Assembly (NCBI GenBank): GCA_021151615.1
Contig: JAGKXA010000019.1
Span: 1 to 32,785 of the forward strand
Reading direction: 5' to 3'
Length of the DNA stretch: 32,785 bases
From: Cellvibrionaceae bacterium
Lineage (GTDB): Bacteria > Pseudomonadota > Gammaproteobacteria > Pseudomonadales > Cellvibrionaceae
Notes under the pieces: model-generated
Told to the model about the DNA's origin: nothing
Seen by the model: the letters and a program-made list of their open reading frames with translations, nothing else
Database searches by the model: none
Shown: piece by piece, positions 1 to 9,000 of the stretch
How the letters are laid out: the number at the start of each line of letters is the position of its first letter
How positions within the stretch are numbered: the stretch's first letter is position 1
Position numbers and translations under genes: made by a program

Positions 1-335
1 AGCGAGCCTTTCATATCGGCAGCACCGCGACCATGGAGCATGCCGTCGATAATTTGCGGTTCAAACGGTGGGTTGTTCCAGTTGGCTTCCGGACCGGTTG
101 GCACCACATCGGTATGGCCGGCAAATGCGAAAATCGGCCCTGCGTCTCCGTCGGCTCCAGTGCGGATTGCCCAGAAGTTATCCACCTCACCAAAGCGCAA
201 ACGCTCGGTTTTAAAGCCTATGGCCTCCAGGCGTTGGATCATCAGTTCCTGGCAGCCATCATCTTCCGGGGTTACCGAACGGCAGCGAATAAGATCAGTA
301 GCAAGTTGCAGAGTGGGGGTTAACGCAGAAGTCAT
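1..335 (-). CDS. dapE: Succinyl-diaminopimelate desuccinylase, 5' part only (runs off the left edge)
   Basis: DapE hydrolyses N-succinyl-LL-diaminopimelate in the cytoplasm, a step of lysine and meso-diaminopimelate synthesis for peptidoglycan. Only the first 111 codons are present; the gene continues past base 1. Reading leftward from the ATG at 335, the protein begins MTSALTPTLQLATDLIRCRS and holds the M20-family metal motif GHTDVVP, whose His binds metal and whose Asp supports catalysis. Further on, GRGAADMKG contributes the second metal-binding Asp. Both are where DapE has them. The Shine-Dalgarno is weak (GGAT about 7 bases upstream). The next gene upstream is the hydrolase at 453-1793, separated by 117 bases that include a perfect hairpin at 401-429. 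Identification is firm; nothing can be said of the C-terminal half. Confidence 0.93.
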   Translation of the reverse strand, partial: MTSALTPTLQLATDLIRCRSVTPEDDGCQELMIQRLEAIGFKTERLRFGEVDNFWAIRTGADGDAGPIFAFAGHTDVVPTGPEANWNNPPFEPQIIDGMLHGRGAADMKGS

Positions 336-400
336 GGTGTAATCCGGGTCAAGAAAATTCGGCGCCAATTCTACGCGATTTTGTCGCTATTGCGAGCATA

Positions 401-429
401 TCCCCTTTTTGCAATGCGCAAAAAGGGGA
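401..429. repeat. Perfect 12-bp hairpin between hydrolase gene and dapE
   Basis: Bases 401-412 (TCCCCTTTTTGC) are the exact reverse complement of 418-429, with a five-base loop. It lies just downstream of the leftward hydrolase gene. Neither strand has a T tract right after the stem, so it is not a textbook intrinsic terminator. It may attenuate read-through into dapE or protect a 3' end. Confidence 0.5.
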
Positions 430-452
430 GAAGGCGGGTGGGAGAAGTGTAC

Positions 453-1793
453 TTAAGGTTGTGTGGTAGCGGGAACAAACCCTGCACGCATGGTTGCTTC
501 ATTGTTGGTTGTGACCAGAACCATCTCCTGAATAAACTGTATGACTGATTCGCCCCAAATGTTGTTGTGGTCGGGAATTATTTTTTTATCGACATACACA
601 TTTAGATAAGGATTGAACGGCGTAGTTATACCCAGATGCGTTAATTTTACGCTGGAAAAATCCAGGGTACTTTTTTCTTCCTGTGCTTGCCACTGCAGCT
701 GCAATTTAAGGAGTTGTGCCATGGTATCGCCCGTTGTGATTTTATTCTGAGGTTTCATCAGGTGAGAGTGAAACGGCGTAAAGTGGCCCACGGCAATTCT
801 GTCTGCACTGCTTTCGCGAATTTTGCGCGTGCGCGGCTTGCCATTCACGCACTCATAGCGCGATAAATGTTTGTGCGATTCAAATAGCGTGCTAAAAAAT
901 CGCCCGGCGGGGAATGCGGTTCCGGTGGCGTCGTCACCTTCAGAGGTGAGGATTAGCATTCGAGGCATTTGGCTGGAAAAATAACGCCGACAATGGTCTT
1001 GTGCTATATCGAACAAGGTCGAATAGCGCATGGCTTCAAATGCAGGATTAATCAACAGTACCAAATCGCCGAAACCACGTGCATCACCTTGAAAACTCTT
1101 GCCTGGCTGACTATCAAAAAAACGATCCACCATTAATTGCTGCAGCGATGTAAACAATACTGCCCCACCAAAGCTGTGGCCAATACTAATCATGCGACTG
1201 TCGTGCAGCGGTGTGCGCGTGTTTTGCACATTGACGATTTGTTCAAGTTTTATCAGTACTTCGGTGACGCCCTGCAGTCCCACTTCATGCGCGACTTTTT
1301 TTCTATCCCAAAAAGTCAGGTGGTGTATCACCGGCGTTGTGAGGGATTCTCCTCTCCAGCCGAGATAAACGCCCAGCACTTTACGCGGTTTTCGGTTCAG
1401 CAAGGGTGCCATGGCATTTTCATTGGCAGCAATATCGCCAAGCAGTTTTTGATAGGATTCAATATTGGTGTCTCCGGCCTTAGCGGTGTGGTGCCAGCCG
1501 TGAACAAACACAGAGAGAATAATATCTTCATCACCGGCAAGTTCGGTGTAAGTCTGAATCAGGCTCTCCAATTGATTCCTTGCATAGACCTGTCCCTGAT
1601 CATCGAATTCGGTAAATCCCAAATAAAACTCGCGCGCAGAACTTTGTGCGTGATGGATTACCGAACTACTACTGCAATCTTCCTCATTTGCCTGGCAGAG
1701 CAAAAAATTGTTGCGATAGAGTGTATTGGGTGTGCAACCAATACAAAACAGCAGCGTGCATAACGCTAAACTCAGGAGACTATGGCTGCGCAT
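453..1793 (-). CDS. Putative lipoprotein alpha/beta hydrolase
   Basis: A 446-residue protein of unknown substrate. Residues 1-20 form a short hydrophobic signal ending in FCIGC, a slightly atypical lipobox with Cys20 as the likely lipidated residue, so it is probably envelope-anchored. The alpha/beta hydrolase signature is clear: an oxyanion-type strand with VFVHGWHH at about 96-102, and a nucleophile elbow GHSFGG with Ser207. A catalytic His may lie in the C-terminal third, where HFTPFHSH is present. The ATG sits two bases after the TAA of the TPR-type gene, so translation is probably coupled and the two proteins may act together. Lipase, esterase and peptidase are all possible. The hydrolase fold is well supported; the specificity is not. 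Confidence 0.75.
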   Translation of the reverse strand: MRSHSLLSLALCTLLFCIGCTPNTLYRNNFLLCQANEEDCSSSSVIHHAQSSAREFYLGFTEFDDQGQVYARNQLESLIQTYTELAGDEDIILSVFVHGWHHTAKAGDTNIESYQKLLGDIAANENAMAPLLNRKPRKVLGVYLGWRGESLTTPVIHHLTFWDRKKVAHEVGLQGVTEVLIKLEQIVNVQNTRTPLHDSRMISIGHSFGGAVLFTSLQQLMVDRFFDSQPGKSFQGDARGFGDLVLLINPAFEAMRYSTLFDIAQDHCRRYFSSQMPRMLILTSEGDDATGTAFPAGRFFSTLFESHKHLSRYECVNGKPRTRKIRESSADRIAVGHFTPFHSHLMKPQNKITTGDTMAQLLKLQLQWQAQEEKSTLDFSSVKLTHLGITTPFNPYLNVYVDKKIIPDHNNIWGESVIQFIQEMVLVTTNNEATMRAGFVPATTQP

Positions 1794-1795
1794 GA

Positions 1796-2808
1796 TTAGT
1801 CCCTCATGGATAACGTTTTCAACAATTGTGGTGCAGTGGATAAAACATCTGGTTGCGTCAGTGGTATTCCATAGGTTTTGGCAATTTGAATCACATCCGC
1901 TGTGCGCCAGGGGGTTGCAGCGAGTTGTTGGGCGAGCTGTTGCGCTTCGTCATTTTGTTGTTCCAACTGTAATACCCGGATGCGCTGGATCAGCGCTTCG
2001 GCATTGGGTCTGGCCAGCACATTAGCTTTCGATAATTCCAGCAAGCGTGCACGATTTTCGGCTGTTGGTTGTACTTTTTGCTTTTCAATCCAAACATCGA
2101 GCAAATGGCCCGCTGCTGCCAATGGATAATATTTGTAGCGATTTACAAAATGTACTTCAGCATCCTGTTTTAACTGTTGAGCGCGTTCCGGGTCAGTGCT
2201 TTCCAGTAAACTGCCCAATGCAAAAAAATACATAGGATTGTCGGATTTTTGAATGACAGCTTCGTAGAGTTCAATCGCTTCTCCGTTATCTCCCAGTAGT
2301 GCCAGGGTTTCAGCCAAATGTTCTTCAATTAGCCAGTGCCCGGGATAAATTTGATTGGCGAGGGAAAAATGAATTCGTGCGGCGGGATACTGCAGCGCGA
2401 GTCATGACGGGGATCACCCAGCGTCTCCAGCAGCGTTTTGCCACGCACCACTTCATGCATAGAGAGCAGGAGTTTTGCGCGAATCAAATTTAATTCGCGA
2501 TCCTGGGAAAAAGTTTTCAATGCCTGTTCTGCGTCGTGAGTCTTTGTGAAATTGCCGGTATGTTTGGCCAGTTGATAAAACACAAATGCAGACTGTGGAT
2601 CCGCCTTACTGAGCTTACGGTATTTTTCTTCAAGCTCTTGCAAATCTTGCAGATAACTCGGTCCTTGCGGTAATTGTGCACCGCGCCAGTAGCTAATCGC
2701 TACCACTAGCAACAAAACTATTAGTAGTGACAGACCACCGGCGAAGAAAAGCCAGCGGTGCAGTGATGCGGGCCTTTCAGAATAAGTGGAGTAAATTATG
2801 TTGTTCAT
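1796..2808 (-). pseudogene. Membrane-anchored TPR-like protein gene split by a one-base frameshift
   Basis: The 5' piece (2808 to 2329) encodes an N-terminal cytoplasmic tail, one membrane helix (about residues 17-42, LHRWLFFAGGLSLLIVLLLV) and alpha-helical repeats resembling tetratricopeptides. It then runs into unrelated sequence after LGDPRHDS and stops. The matching 3' part continues in the -1 frame from about base 2403, reading LALQYPAARIHFSLANQIYP, into TPR-like helices such as ALLGDNGEAIELYEAVIQKS, and ends at 1796. Joining the frames gives about 337 residues. The break lies near 2398-2410, where one added base restores the frame. I see no slippery heptamer, so programmed frameshifting is unlikely; a mutation or a sequencing error remains. 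The DUF4331 terminator lies just upstream, and the hydrolase gene follows after two bases. Confidence 0.75.
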
Positions 2809-2830
2809 CTTGATCTGTTCCGTAAAAATT

Positions 2831-2857
2831 AAAAAGCGCCCGCTTGGGGCGCTTTAA
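2831..2857 (-). terminator. Intrinsic terminator of the cytochrome-GMC-patatin-DUF4331 block
   Basis: Bases 2833-2841 and 2847-2855 pair to a 9-bp stem (AAAGCGCCC with GGGCGCTTT) and a five-base loop. Read leftward, the stem is followed by TTAATTTTT. It begins five bases past the DUF4331 stop codon, ends that transcription unit and separates it from the TPR-hydrolase pair. Confidence 0.85.
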
Positions 2858-2859
2858 TT

Positions 2860-4539
2860 TTAGTGCTTCGTGTAATGAGATTTTTCTGGCCAAGGATCAG
2901 CTAAATACGGGAATTCAGCTAAAAATTCCTTGTCATTTTTGAGCGGGTTGGGTACGGTTTTTGGTTCAATCGGTGCGCTTTCCCAAAGTGCAGGTTGGTT
3001 GAGTGTTTCTACATTGCAAGGTGCGTTTCCGCAGTTTTTATCCATATCCAAAAAGGTGGCGAGGAAACGGGTAGCAACCTGGTCTTCCGGGCGACGACCA
3101 AATGGCCAGGTACCGGTGGTATCCATATCGACGGCGGTTAAGTTGGGCACAAAAATTTCAAAGGTGCGACGCAGTGGGATATCTTTGCCGGATTTGTTCC
3201 AGCTATTGTCGGGCATGCGCAATTTTTGGAAGAAGCAGTGTTTTACTCGTGGGAATGCTTCGGTCGCCAACTTGTAAGTTTTGTGCACTGGAATCGGCGA
3301 ATTGTCGTGATCAAAGCAAGTTGGCAAACCCAGGGTAGAAACTGATGGTCCAAAACCCCAACCCAGATGCGCAAAGCGTGTGGTAAATTCGCGCAAGTAT
3401 TTGAGATTAGCTACGCCAACGTGGCTGTCGTAGCGCATGCTCAGTGCAGCATCGGAGAAGGGTACACCGTCATGGTCGACTTGATTGTAATCACTGTCAC
3501 GCGTATTAAATTCCGTACCCTTAGTAAACATACCTTTGAAACCTAACCAGGTTTTATCCCAGGCGCCAGGTGCATAGGCTGGAACAAGACTGGAAGCCTT
3601 GCGGACATAGCTGCCACCCCACATGCGCACTATACGATCTGTTGCTGGATCTTTGCTGATGAAGGCGAGGGGAATTTCAAAACCAACTGTGTTGATATTG
3701 CGGCCCGCCTGGGCATCCACACCATTGTAAACAAAACGGTAATTCCCATTCGCATCTTTCTTGTAGGCGTTACCTTTCCACTCGTAGGGGCCGGGCGGTA
3801 ATTGTTCTTTTAAAGTCCAACCTAATTCAGGTTTTTGTGGATTGAAATTAAATAAATCATTACCTTCCAATTCCAGCAGTGTTTTCGGAATGGGTAATTC
3901 CGCCAGGGATTTATATTTTTCTACCGGGACTTTGTAAAATTGCGGTGCGTAGTTGATGGAGCGAAAAAAGCCCGGCAAGTTATTAAAGAACGCATCATCG
4001 CGGCCGCCAATAAAGGCCTTTATTTTTTTGCCCTTAGGACTGGTAATGATCACTACTTTGTTGGTGTCGATAATTTGATGGAAATCGCCTTCGGGGAAAT
4101 TTAAAAAGTCCACACGCGCTTGATCTTTGCCGTTAAACGTTACTTTAATTTCGCCGTTATCGAAATCCAGTAAGCTTTTTTTGAGTGTTTCCACGTAGGT
4201 CAGCATGCCTTCCAGTGTTTCTTCACCTTTGTAATCCGATGCGCGTTTGGCACCTGCAAGGTGAATTTTGTACATCATATCCGGATCAAACTTTCCGGTT
4301 GCAGGTAAAGGAGCAAAGGTCAATTGCGCAACCAGCGCTTCACCATTGCTGGTGTCACTGCTGGGATAACCAAAAATATCGTAGAGGTCAGCGGGGCTGA
4401 GCGGCACATCATCGTAAATAGAGTTTACCGCATTAGGGTCATTGTGGTCGGCAGCCTGTGTGGGGAGTGCACCGCACAACAACGCAAGCGCAAGCGCTGA
4501 AGCCAGCACAGGGCGATTAATGGCTTTATGTTTTTTCAT
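2860..4539 (-). CDS. Exported DUF4331 family protein
   Basis: A 559-residue protein with a Sec signal peptide (MKKHKAINRP, a hydrophobic core, likely cleavage after PTQA near residue 30), so it is periplasmic, surface-located or secreted. The mature start DHNDPNAVNSIYDDVPLSPA, the segment IGGRDDAFFNNLPGF and the strand INTVGFEIPLAFI match the pattern of DUF4331, a family with no established biochemical role. The start is set at the ATG at 4539 (AAGGA about 7 bases upstream) rather than the in-frame TTG two codons earlier. It is the last gene of the block starting with the di-haem cytochrome, 38 bases after the patatin gene, and is followed at once by the terminator. Family assignment is from remembered motifs and is fairly secure; function is unknown. 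Confidence 0.8.
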   Translation of the reverse strand: MKKHKAINRPVLASALALALLCGALPTQAADHNDPNAVNSIYDDVPLSPADLYDIFGYPSSDTSNGEALVAQLTFAPLPATGKFDPDMMYKIHLAGAKRASDYKGEETLEGMLTYVETLKKSLLDFDNGEIKVTFNGKDQARVDFLNFPEGDFHQIIDTNKVVIITSPKGKKIKAFIGGRDDAFFNNLPGFFRSINYAPQFYKVPVEKYKSLAELPIPKTLLELEGNDLFNFNPQKPELGWTLKEQLPPGPYEWKGNAYKKDANGNYRFVYNGVDAQAGRNINTVGFEIPLAFISKDPATDRIVRMWGGSYVRKASSLVPAYAPGAWDKTWLGFKGMFTKGTEFNTRDSDYNQVDHDGVPFSDAALSMRYDSHVGVANLKYLREFTTRFAHLGWGFGPSVSTLGLPTCFDHDNSPIPVHKTYKLATEAFPRVKHCFFQKLRMPDNSWNKSGKDIPLRRTFEIFVPNLTAVDMDTTGTWPFGRRPEDQVATRFLATFLDMDKNCGNAPCNVETLNQPALWESAPIEPKTVPNPLKNDKEFLAEFPYLADPWPEKSHYTKH

Positions 4540-4577
4540 GGTCAAATCCTTATAGGTTTTAAATAAACGGTGAAAAA

Positions 4578-7043
4578 TTATGGCAAACGCGCCATCGCGT
4601 CTTTGTTAACTAATAACTGCTTGGTGAGTTGGTAACCCAGCTCGCGATAAGATTCAAATTGCCGCTCATCAAAAAACTGATCGGCAGTGGGTTGATTGGG
4701 AAATTGGGTATTAAGTGCTTTGTAGGCATAGATGTCGACTGGCAAGTCGCGTGTCATACAGGCTTTGATATAGACAAAAGTACCGACAAAACCTTTTTCA
4801 GTTTCTGTGTCCGGGTAAACTATGTCGCCAATCGCATAGCCGCGTTCGGAGAGTTCAAATTTTTTATCAGCAATAGAGGAGTCCTGGCTGAAGGGAATAA
4901 GCCCACACAGACCAAATTGATCATCAGTAAATCGGATGGTAACGCCGAAATCTACTCGGATACGCGAAATTGCATTGCCGAAATCTTCAAAAGTAGTCGT
5001 TAAATCGGCTGAACCATCGGAAAGAATAATCCAGGGAATACGACGGCGAATTAGTTCATAAATTCCTGTGTTGTCAAAGTGGCCACCATCAGAAAGCTCA
5101 ATATGCGATGATGTTTCTGTGTGTCCAAGATTAAGCAAGCTGTTTGTGCCCGGTAGTAAATAATTGGGTTTTAATACTGATTTAAAGCGCGTTAAGAAGT
5201 GGGTTGGATTATTGGCCCAATATCCCAGACGCAGTCCAAAAAATGTCATCAGAAAAGAGAATAGTGGTGAGGTTGAATTGCCTTGACCACCGACTCCAGC
5301 GTGAGGATTGGCCGCTGCACCAGAAATGGCTACAGCAGTTGCCAGCGTCATTGTGTTTAGTGCGAAGTGTTCGGTTGCAACATAACCGGTTGCATCGCTA
5401 CCACAATAGCTTTGTGAAAGAATAAAACTATCTCCCAAGCGACTGCGGTAACGCGGGTTATTGGATTTGTTAAGAATAATATTGGTATTGATCAGATGAT
5501 AAGGAGCCCATCCGTGTTGGTTCTTCAATTCTGAGAGACGGAATTTATTCGCGGCGTCCCCTTTTTTTGCAAGACTTGCGTAGGGTGAAACTCCGGGGTC
5601 GCGCAAAAAAGTATCCATCAGTCGGTCGCGATACATTTTATGCGGTGATATATAGTTGATGTTGACTAGTAATAAAAATAGTATGATCGCAACGATATAG
5701 TAATTAACGCTTAATCCATCCAATGGGCGATTGATTTTAGCTTGTAAGCTCAGGTGATACAGCCCTTCGCCGAGCCAATAAGCGAGGCTGATGATAATAA
5801 ATATAAAGCCAATAATAATTACATTGCTAAATAAGGTTGCTAACAGGGAATTTGATTCAAGTGTAGGTTGTAGCCGCTTCCGAAACTCATTCACTGCCAT
5901 AAACATCGCTATCAAACTCGCTCCACCTGAGCCCCAGAAGGCAGGATTGCCGAGTTCGAGGCGTGAGAAAAGGAGCGACTGCAATGGCACAAGTGCAAGA
6001 ATTAAACTGCTTACACCTAGCGTCAATAACCAACCCAGCTTTGCTTGGGCATGAACACGGTAAGCGTAACTCCGGGAAAACGTTTTAGATAGTATGCTAC
6101 TTAGCCCATAGAAAACTTGTAAGGCTAAAAAGAGAACTCCAAATATTCCTGCAATTCCTGCAAAGCATAGGAAAAAATTTATTCTTTCATCCGTGTATGT
6201 GTAGTTGTATTTTTGATCATAGTTAATGGCAAAATCGACAAGGTTATTCAGTTGGTTGTAAACCCAATCATGGGTTGGCAGGTCTTGTAACAGGGATTGC
6301 AAAAGCTCGCTATAAACAATTGAAATGAGCAGCATAAAAACCAAGCTGAAAAAAAACAGGTATGCAAAAAATGAATGAATTGCACTGCCTATGACATAAG
6401 CAGCTAATGCCGGTAGCGGCAATTGGGGCGGCGTTAAGTAATTACCATGTAGTCTTATATAGTTAAGAATTTTATTAGAGAAGTTCTTTGAATCTGTAGC
6501 AGTATTGGATTCAGCTGCGTTGTGCTCTTGCTGGTTAAGAATTTCGGTACTGGATTTACTGCCGCAAAAATTATCCAGATTCCCAAAAGGAAAAGTCCCC
6601 CAATGTTTCATAAACCACGACAGTGCAGCCCCCGCAAACCCGCCACCCGATACGGTGGACAGATATTGTAGCTTCTCAAAAATCGTTGGCTGGCCTGGTT
6701 GTGCAAAACCTTTGTTTTGCAATGCTTGCAGAACGCCAGTTCCAAATGCGGCTGACCTTATTCCACCTCCGGATAACGCCAGCGCATAGTTGGGACGATC
6801 TTTTGCAGGGTGAGCATCCGGATCTATGTAATCGTAAGTTTTCTTAACGTAATTTGTGTATCTGTCGCGGATGTAAGGTTGGTAGTTGTTATTCAAGTAA
6901 CCGGTGTGTTGGTTATCAAAAGCGGCGGAGAACTCTGTCTCCACCGCTTTTTTTTCTTTCGCAATCAATGCGTGGCTATCAATAGTACTAACGCCGCTGA
7001 AAATCTGTTTTATACGGCCGACGAGGTTGTTAAAAAATGACAT
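4578..7043 (-). CDS. Patatin-like phospholipase with a multi-pass membrane core
   Basis: An 821-residue protein. The N-terminal part has the patatin glycine-rich oxyanion loop SGGGIRSAAFGTG (about residues 91-103) and the nucleophile motif STVSGGG (serine near 132). The catalytic Asp motif DGGHFDNTGIYE lies far downstream in the C-terminal third. Between them, about residues 215-470 contain five or six strongly hydrophobic segments, so the lipase fold is split by an integral membrane region. Known patatins hydrolyse acyl esters of phospholipids or neutral lipids with a Ser-Asp dyad; a membrane lipid substrate is inferred. The ATG at 7043 has GGGAAGG five bases upstream and is preferred to the GTG at 7049, which overlaps that site. 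It lies 67 bases downstream of the GMC gene. Confidence 0.88.
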   Translation of the reverse strand: MSFFNNLVGRIKQIFSGVSTIDSHALIAKEKKAVETEFSAAFDNQHTGYLNNNYQPYIRDRYTNYVKKTYDYIDPDAHPAKDRPNYALALSGGGIRSAAFGTGVLQALQNKGFAQPGQPTIFEKLQYLSTVSGGGFAGAALSWFMKHWGTFPFGNLDNFCGSKSSTEILNQQEHNAAESNTATDSKNFSNKILNYIRLHGNYLTPPQLPLPALAAYVIGSAIHSFFAYLFFFSLVFMLLISIVYSELLQSLLQDLPTHDWVYNQLNNLVDFAINYDQKYNYTYTDERINFFLCFAGIAGIFGVLFLALQVFYGLSSILSKTFSRSYAYRVHAQAKLGWLLTLGVSSLILALVPLQSLLFSRLELGNPAFWGSGGASLIAMFMAVNEFRKRLQPTLESNSLLATLFSNVIIIGFIFIIISLAYWLGEGLYHLSLQAKINRPLDGLSVNYYIVAIILFLLLVNINYISPHKMYRDRLMDTFLRDPGVSPYASLAKKGDAANKFRLSELKNQHGWAPYHLINTNIILNKSNNPRYRSRLGDSFILSQSYCGSDATGYVATEHFALNTMTLATAVAISGAAANPHAGVGGQGNSTSPLFSFLMTFFGLRLGYWANNPTHFLTRFKSVLKPNYLLPGTNSLLNLGHTETSSHIELSDGGHFDNTGIYELIRRRIPWIILSDGSADLTTTFEDFGNAISRIRVDFGVTIRFTDDQFGLCGLIPFSQDSSIADKKFELSERGYAIGDIVYPDTETEKGFVGTFVYIKACMTRDLPVDIYAYKALNTQFPNQPTADQFFDERQFESYRELGYQLTKQLLVNKDAMARLP

Positions 7044-7110
7044 AGTCACCTTCCCAAGAATATTTTAGAGGCGACTATGTATTTTCCTTGTCGGTTATCA
7101 TCCTATGAGG

Positions 7111-8988
7111 CTATCTACCTTTGAGTATTGCATCAGCCGCTTTTTCCCCGATCATGTAGACCGCGCTTACAATAAAGAAGCCGGGGATTTTCGGAAATAC
7201 TGACGCATCTACAACGCGCAGCCCCTGGACACCTCGAACTTTGAAATTGCTATCCAATACCGCCATAGGGTCACTGTCTGGTCCTATCGGGCAAGTACAT
7301 GATGCATGGTGACCCCAGGCGTTATCTTTCACGAATTGCGCAATTTCAGCGTCGCTTTGCACTTGTTTGCCAGGCAGTTCCTCTTCAGCGATCAAGCCCG
7401 AGGCGATTAAATCCTTGGTGAGCTCACGCACAAATTTCACGCCTTCGACAACCGATTGCAAATCCTGCCCGCTAGTATCGTTGCCTTCATCAAAATAACG
7501 AAAGTTGATATGTGGGGTATCCAAGGGATCAGCAGATTTCAACGCGACATAGCCGGCAGAATTATTGGTGTGGGCTTTTAATACTGCCCAGGTAAAATAA
7601 TTCAGGTGCTCGGTAATGACTTTGGAATATCCGGGAAAATAACCTTTAAAGAGTGCGAGCAATGAGAAGCAGAAAAGATCTGGCAAGGGGCGCTCTTTTA
7701 CCGAGCGTTTAATGACGGCGAGTACGGCGCCATTCGTTGTGTAAACGCCTTTGCGTTCTTTTTCCCATTTCTCATATTGCGGGTCGCCTTTTTCATAGCG
7801 CGCACCATCCAGCACTTCCCAGCTATTAAATTTCATGCGGTTTACCACACCGACTTCGTATCTGTCTTGCAGGTTTTTACCAACACCGGGCAGGTGTGCA
7901 CGGACGGGAATACCGTGTTGCTGCAATTCAGCGGAATCGCCAATGCCGGAAAGCATCAACAATTGTGGTGTGTTAAACGCACCGCCGGAAAGAATGATTT
8001 CTTTGCTGGCGTAAACTGTTTTTGTTTCAGCCTGAGTGTTGCGTGGTAAAGAATGGGCTTTGTACAGGCGCTCGCCTTTTAAGTACTCCACGCCTATCGC
8101 GCGGTTGTTATCGTCAAATAATACGCGCGTAACGGTTGCATTTAATTCGATGGAAAGATTGCCAGGAAAACGTGCGGCAACATCCAGCAGTCGCTCGCGT
8201 GTACCGTTACGGCTGTGATTGCTGGTTGCCAAGGGGGGATAGCGCAAACCAAAGGCATTGTCTTTTACCAGACGCCAATCATTAGGATCGGCCAAGCCCA
8301 ATTTCTGCCAGCGTACGCGCTCGGCAGGTTCACCAAGATGTTTAAATGCCTCTTCGGTGGATTCGAGAACGGTTTTAATTAATTGCTCATCGCGTGCAAT
8401 GTCACCCAGCGGGAGTGCCGCTTCAGTACTCAACCAGCCATTAAAACCGTGACGTGTTGGGTTATAGCCCAATTTACTCAGGAAACGGTAAATCGGGCGG
8501 TGTTTACAGTTTTCCAGTGCCTGGAAATGGTTGCGCATGCTATCCGCATTCCAGGAATCATCACCGGTCAATTGGGCAATGTAGTCCCAGTCGGCATTGT
8601 GTGGGTAAACCGTAATCATTGCATTGTGGGCGGTGCAACCTCCCAGGCAGCCCGCACGTGGATAAAGCACACCATCTACCTTTTCACCTTCAAAGGTTTC
8701 GGTGTATTTGCTATCGCGCAATTGTTGGGTTTGATCTGAGTAGTGACGTACAAAATAATCCCAACGCATGGCCGAGTTTTCGGTGGATAGTGCGTGGAAT
8801 ACGGGAACCTGATATTGCTCTGGCAAGCGATTTTTTTCCGGGTCGCGCGGGTCGCCACCCTTGAGTTGGGTGGGGTCGCCACCGGCTTCCAATACCAATA
8901 CTTTTTTACCATTTTCGGCGAGGCGGGCGGCAAGCGTGCCGCCCCCCGCGCCAGAGCCTACAACAATATATTCAAACGCTGATTGCAT
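7111..8988 (-). CDS. GMC family FAD-dependent oxidoreductase
   Basis: A 625-residue flavoprotein of the glucose-methanol-choline oxidoreductase family, which oxidises alcohols or sugars using FAD. The N-terminal Rossmann motif GSGAGGGTLAARLAENGKKV (from residue 11) ends in a conserved acidic residue (LVLEAGGD). A second FAD region reads LGGCTAHNAMI, and LSGGAFNTPQLLMLSGIG is a GMC signature. The C-terminus has HHASCTCPIG (the conserved active-site His region) and VVDASVFPKIPGFFIVSAVY. No signal peptide is visible. The ATG is 12 bases after the cytochrome stop, and the GGAG of the ribosome site directly follows that stop (TAAGGAG), implying co-translation. The substrate cannot be read from sequence; choline dehydrogenase would be an over-call. 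Confidence 0.9.
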   Translation of the reverse strand: MQSAFEYIVVGSGAGGGTLAARLAENGKKVLVLEAGGDPTQLKGGDPRDPEKNRLPEQYQVPVFHALSTENSAMRWDYFVRHYSDQTQQLRDSKYTETFEGEKVDGVLYPRAGCLGGCTAHNAMITVYPHNADWDYIAQLTGDDSWNADSMRNHFQALENCKHRPIYRFLSKLGYNPTRHGFNGWLSTEAALPLGDIARDEQLIKTVLESTEEAFKHLGEPAERVRWQKLGLADPNDWRLVKDNAFGLRYPPLATSNHSRNGTRERLLDVAARFPGNLSIELNATVTRVLFDDNNRAIGVEYLKGERLYKAHSLPRNTQAETKTVYASKEIILSGGAFNTPQLLMLSGIGDSAELQQHGIPVRAHLPGVGKNLQDRYEVGVVNRMKFNSWEVLDGARYEKGDPQYEKWEKERKGVYTTNGAVLAVIKRSVKERPLPDLFCFSLLALFKGYFPGYSKVITEHLNYFTWAVLKAHTNNSAGYVALKSADPLDTPHINFRYFDEGNDTSGQDLQSVVEGVKFVRELTKDLIASGLIAEEELPGKQVQSDAEIAQFVKDNAWGHHASCTCPIGPDSDPMAVLDSNFKVRGVQGLRVVDASVFPKIPGFFIVSAVYMIGEKAADAILKGR

Positions 8989-9000
8989 CTTCGTCGCTCC

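Noticed and set aside
401..429. Intrinsic terminator after the hydrolase gene
   Set aside because: The stem is perfect but no T tract follows on either strand, so it is listed only as a hairpin.
1137..1763. 208-codon rightward open frame inside the hydrolase gene
   Set aside because: Antisense shadow of the hydrolase; no ribosome site, no recognisable motif.
2329..2410. Programmed ribosomal frameshifting in the TPR-like gene
   Set aside because: No X-XXY-YYZ heptamer or clear downstream pseudoknot near the junction; the upstream frame simply runs to a stop.
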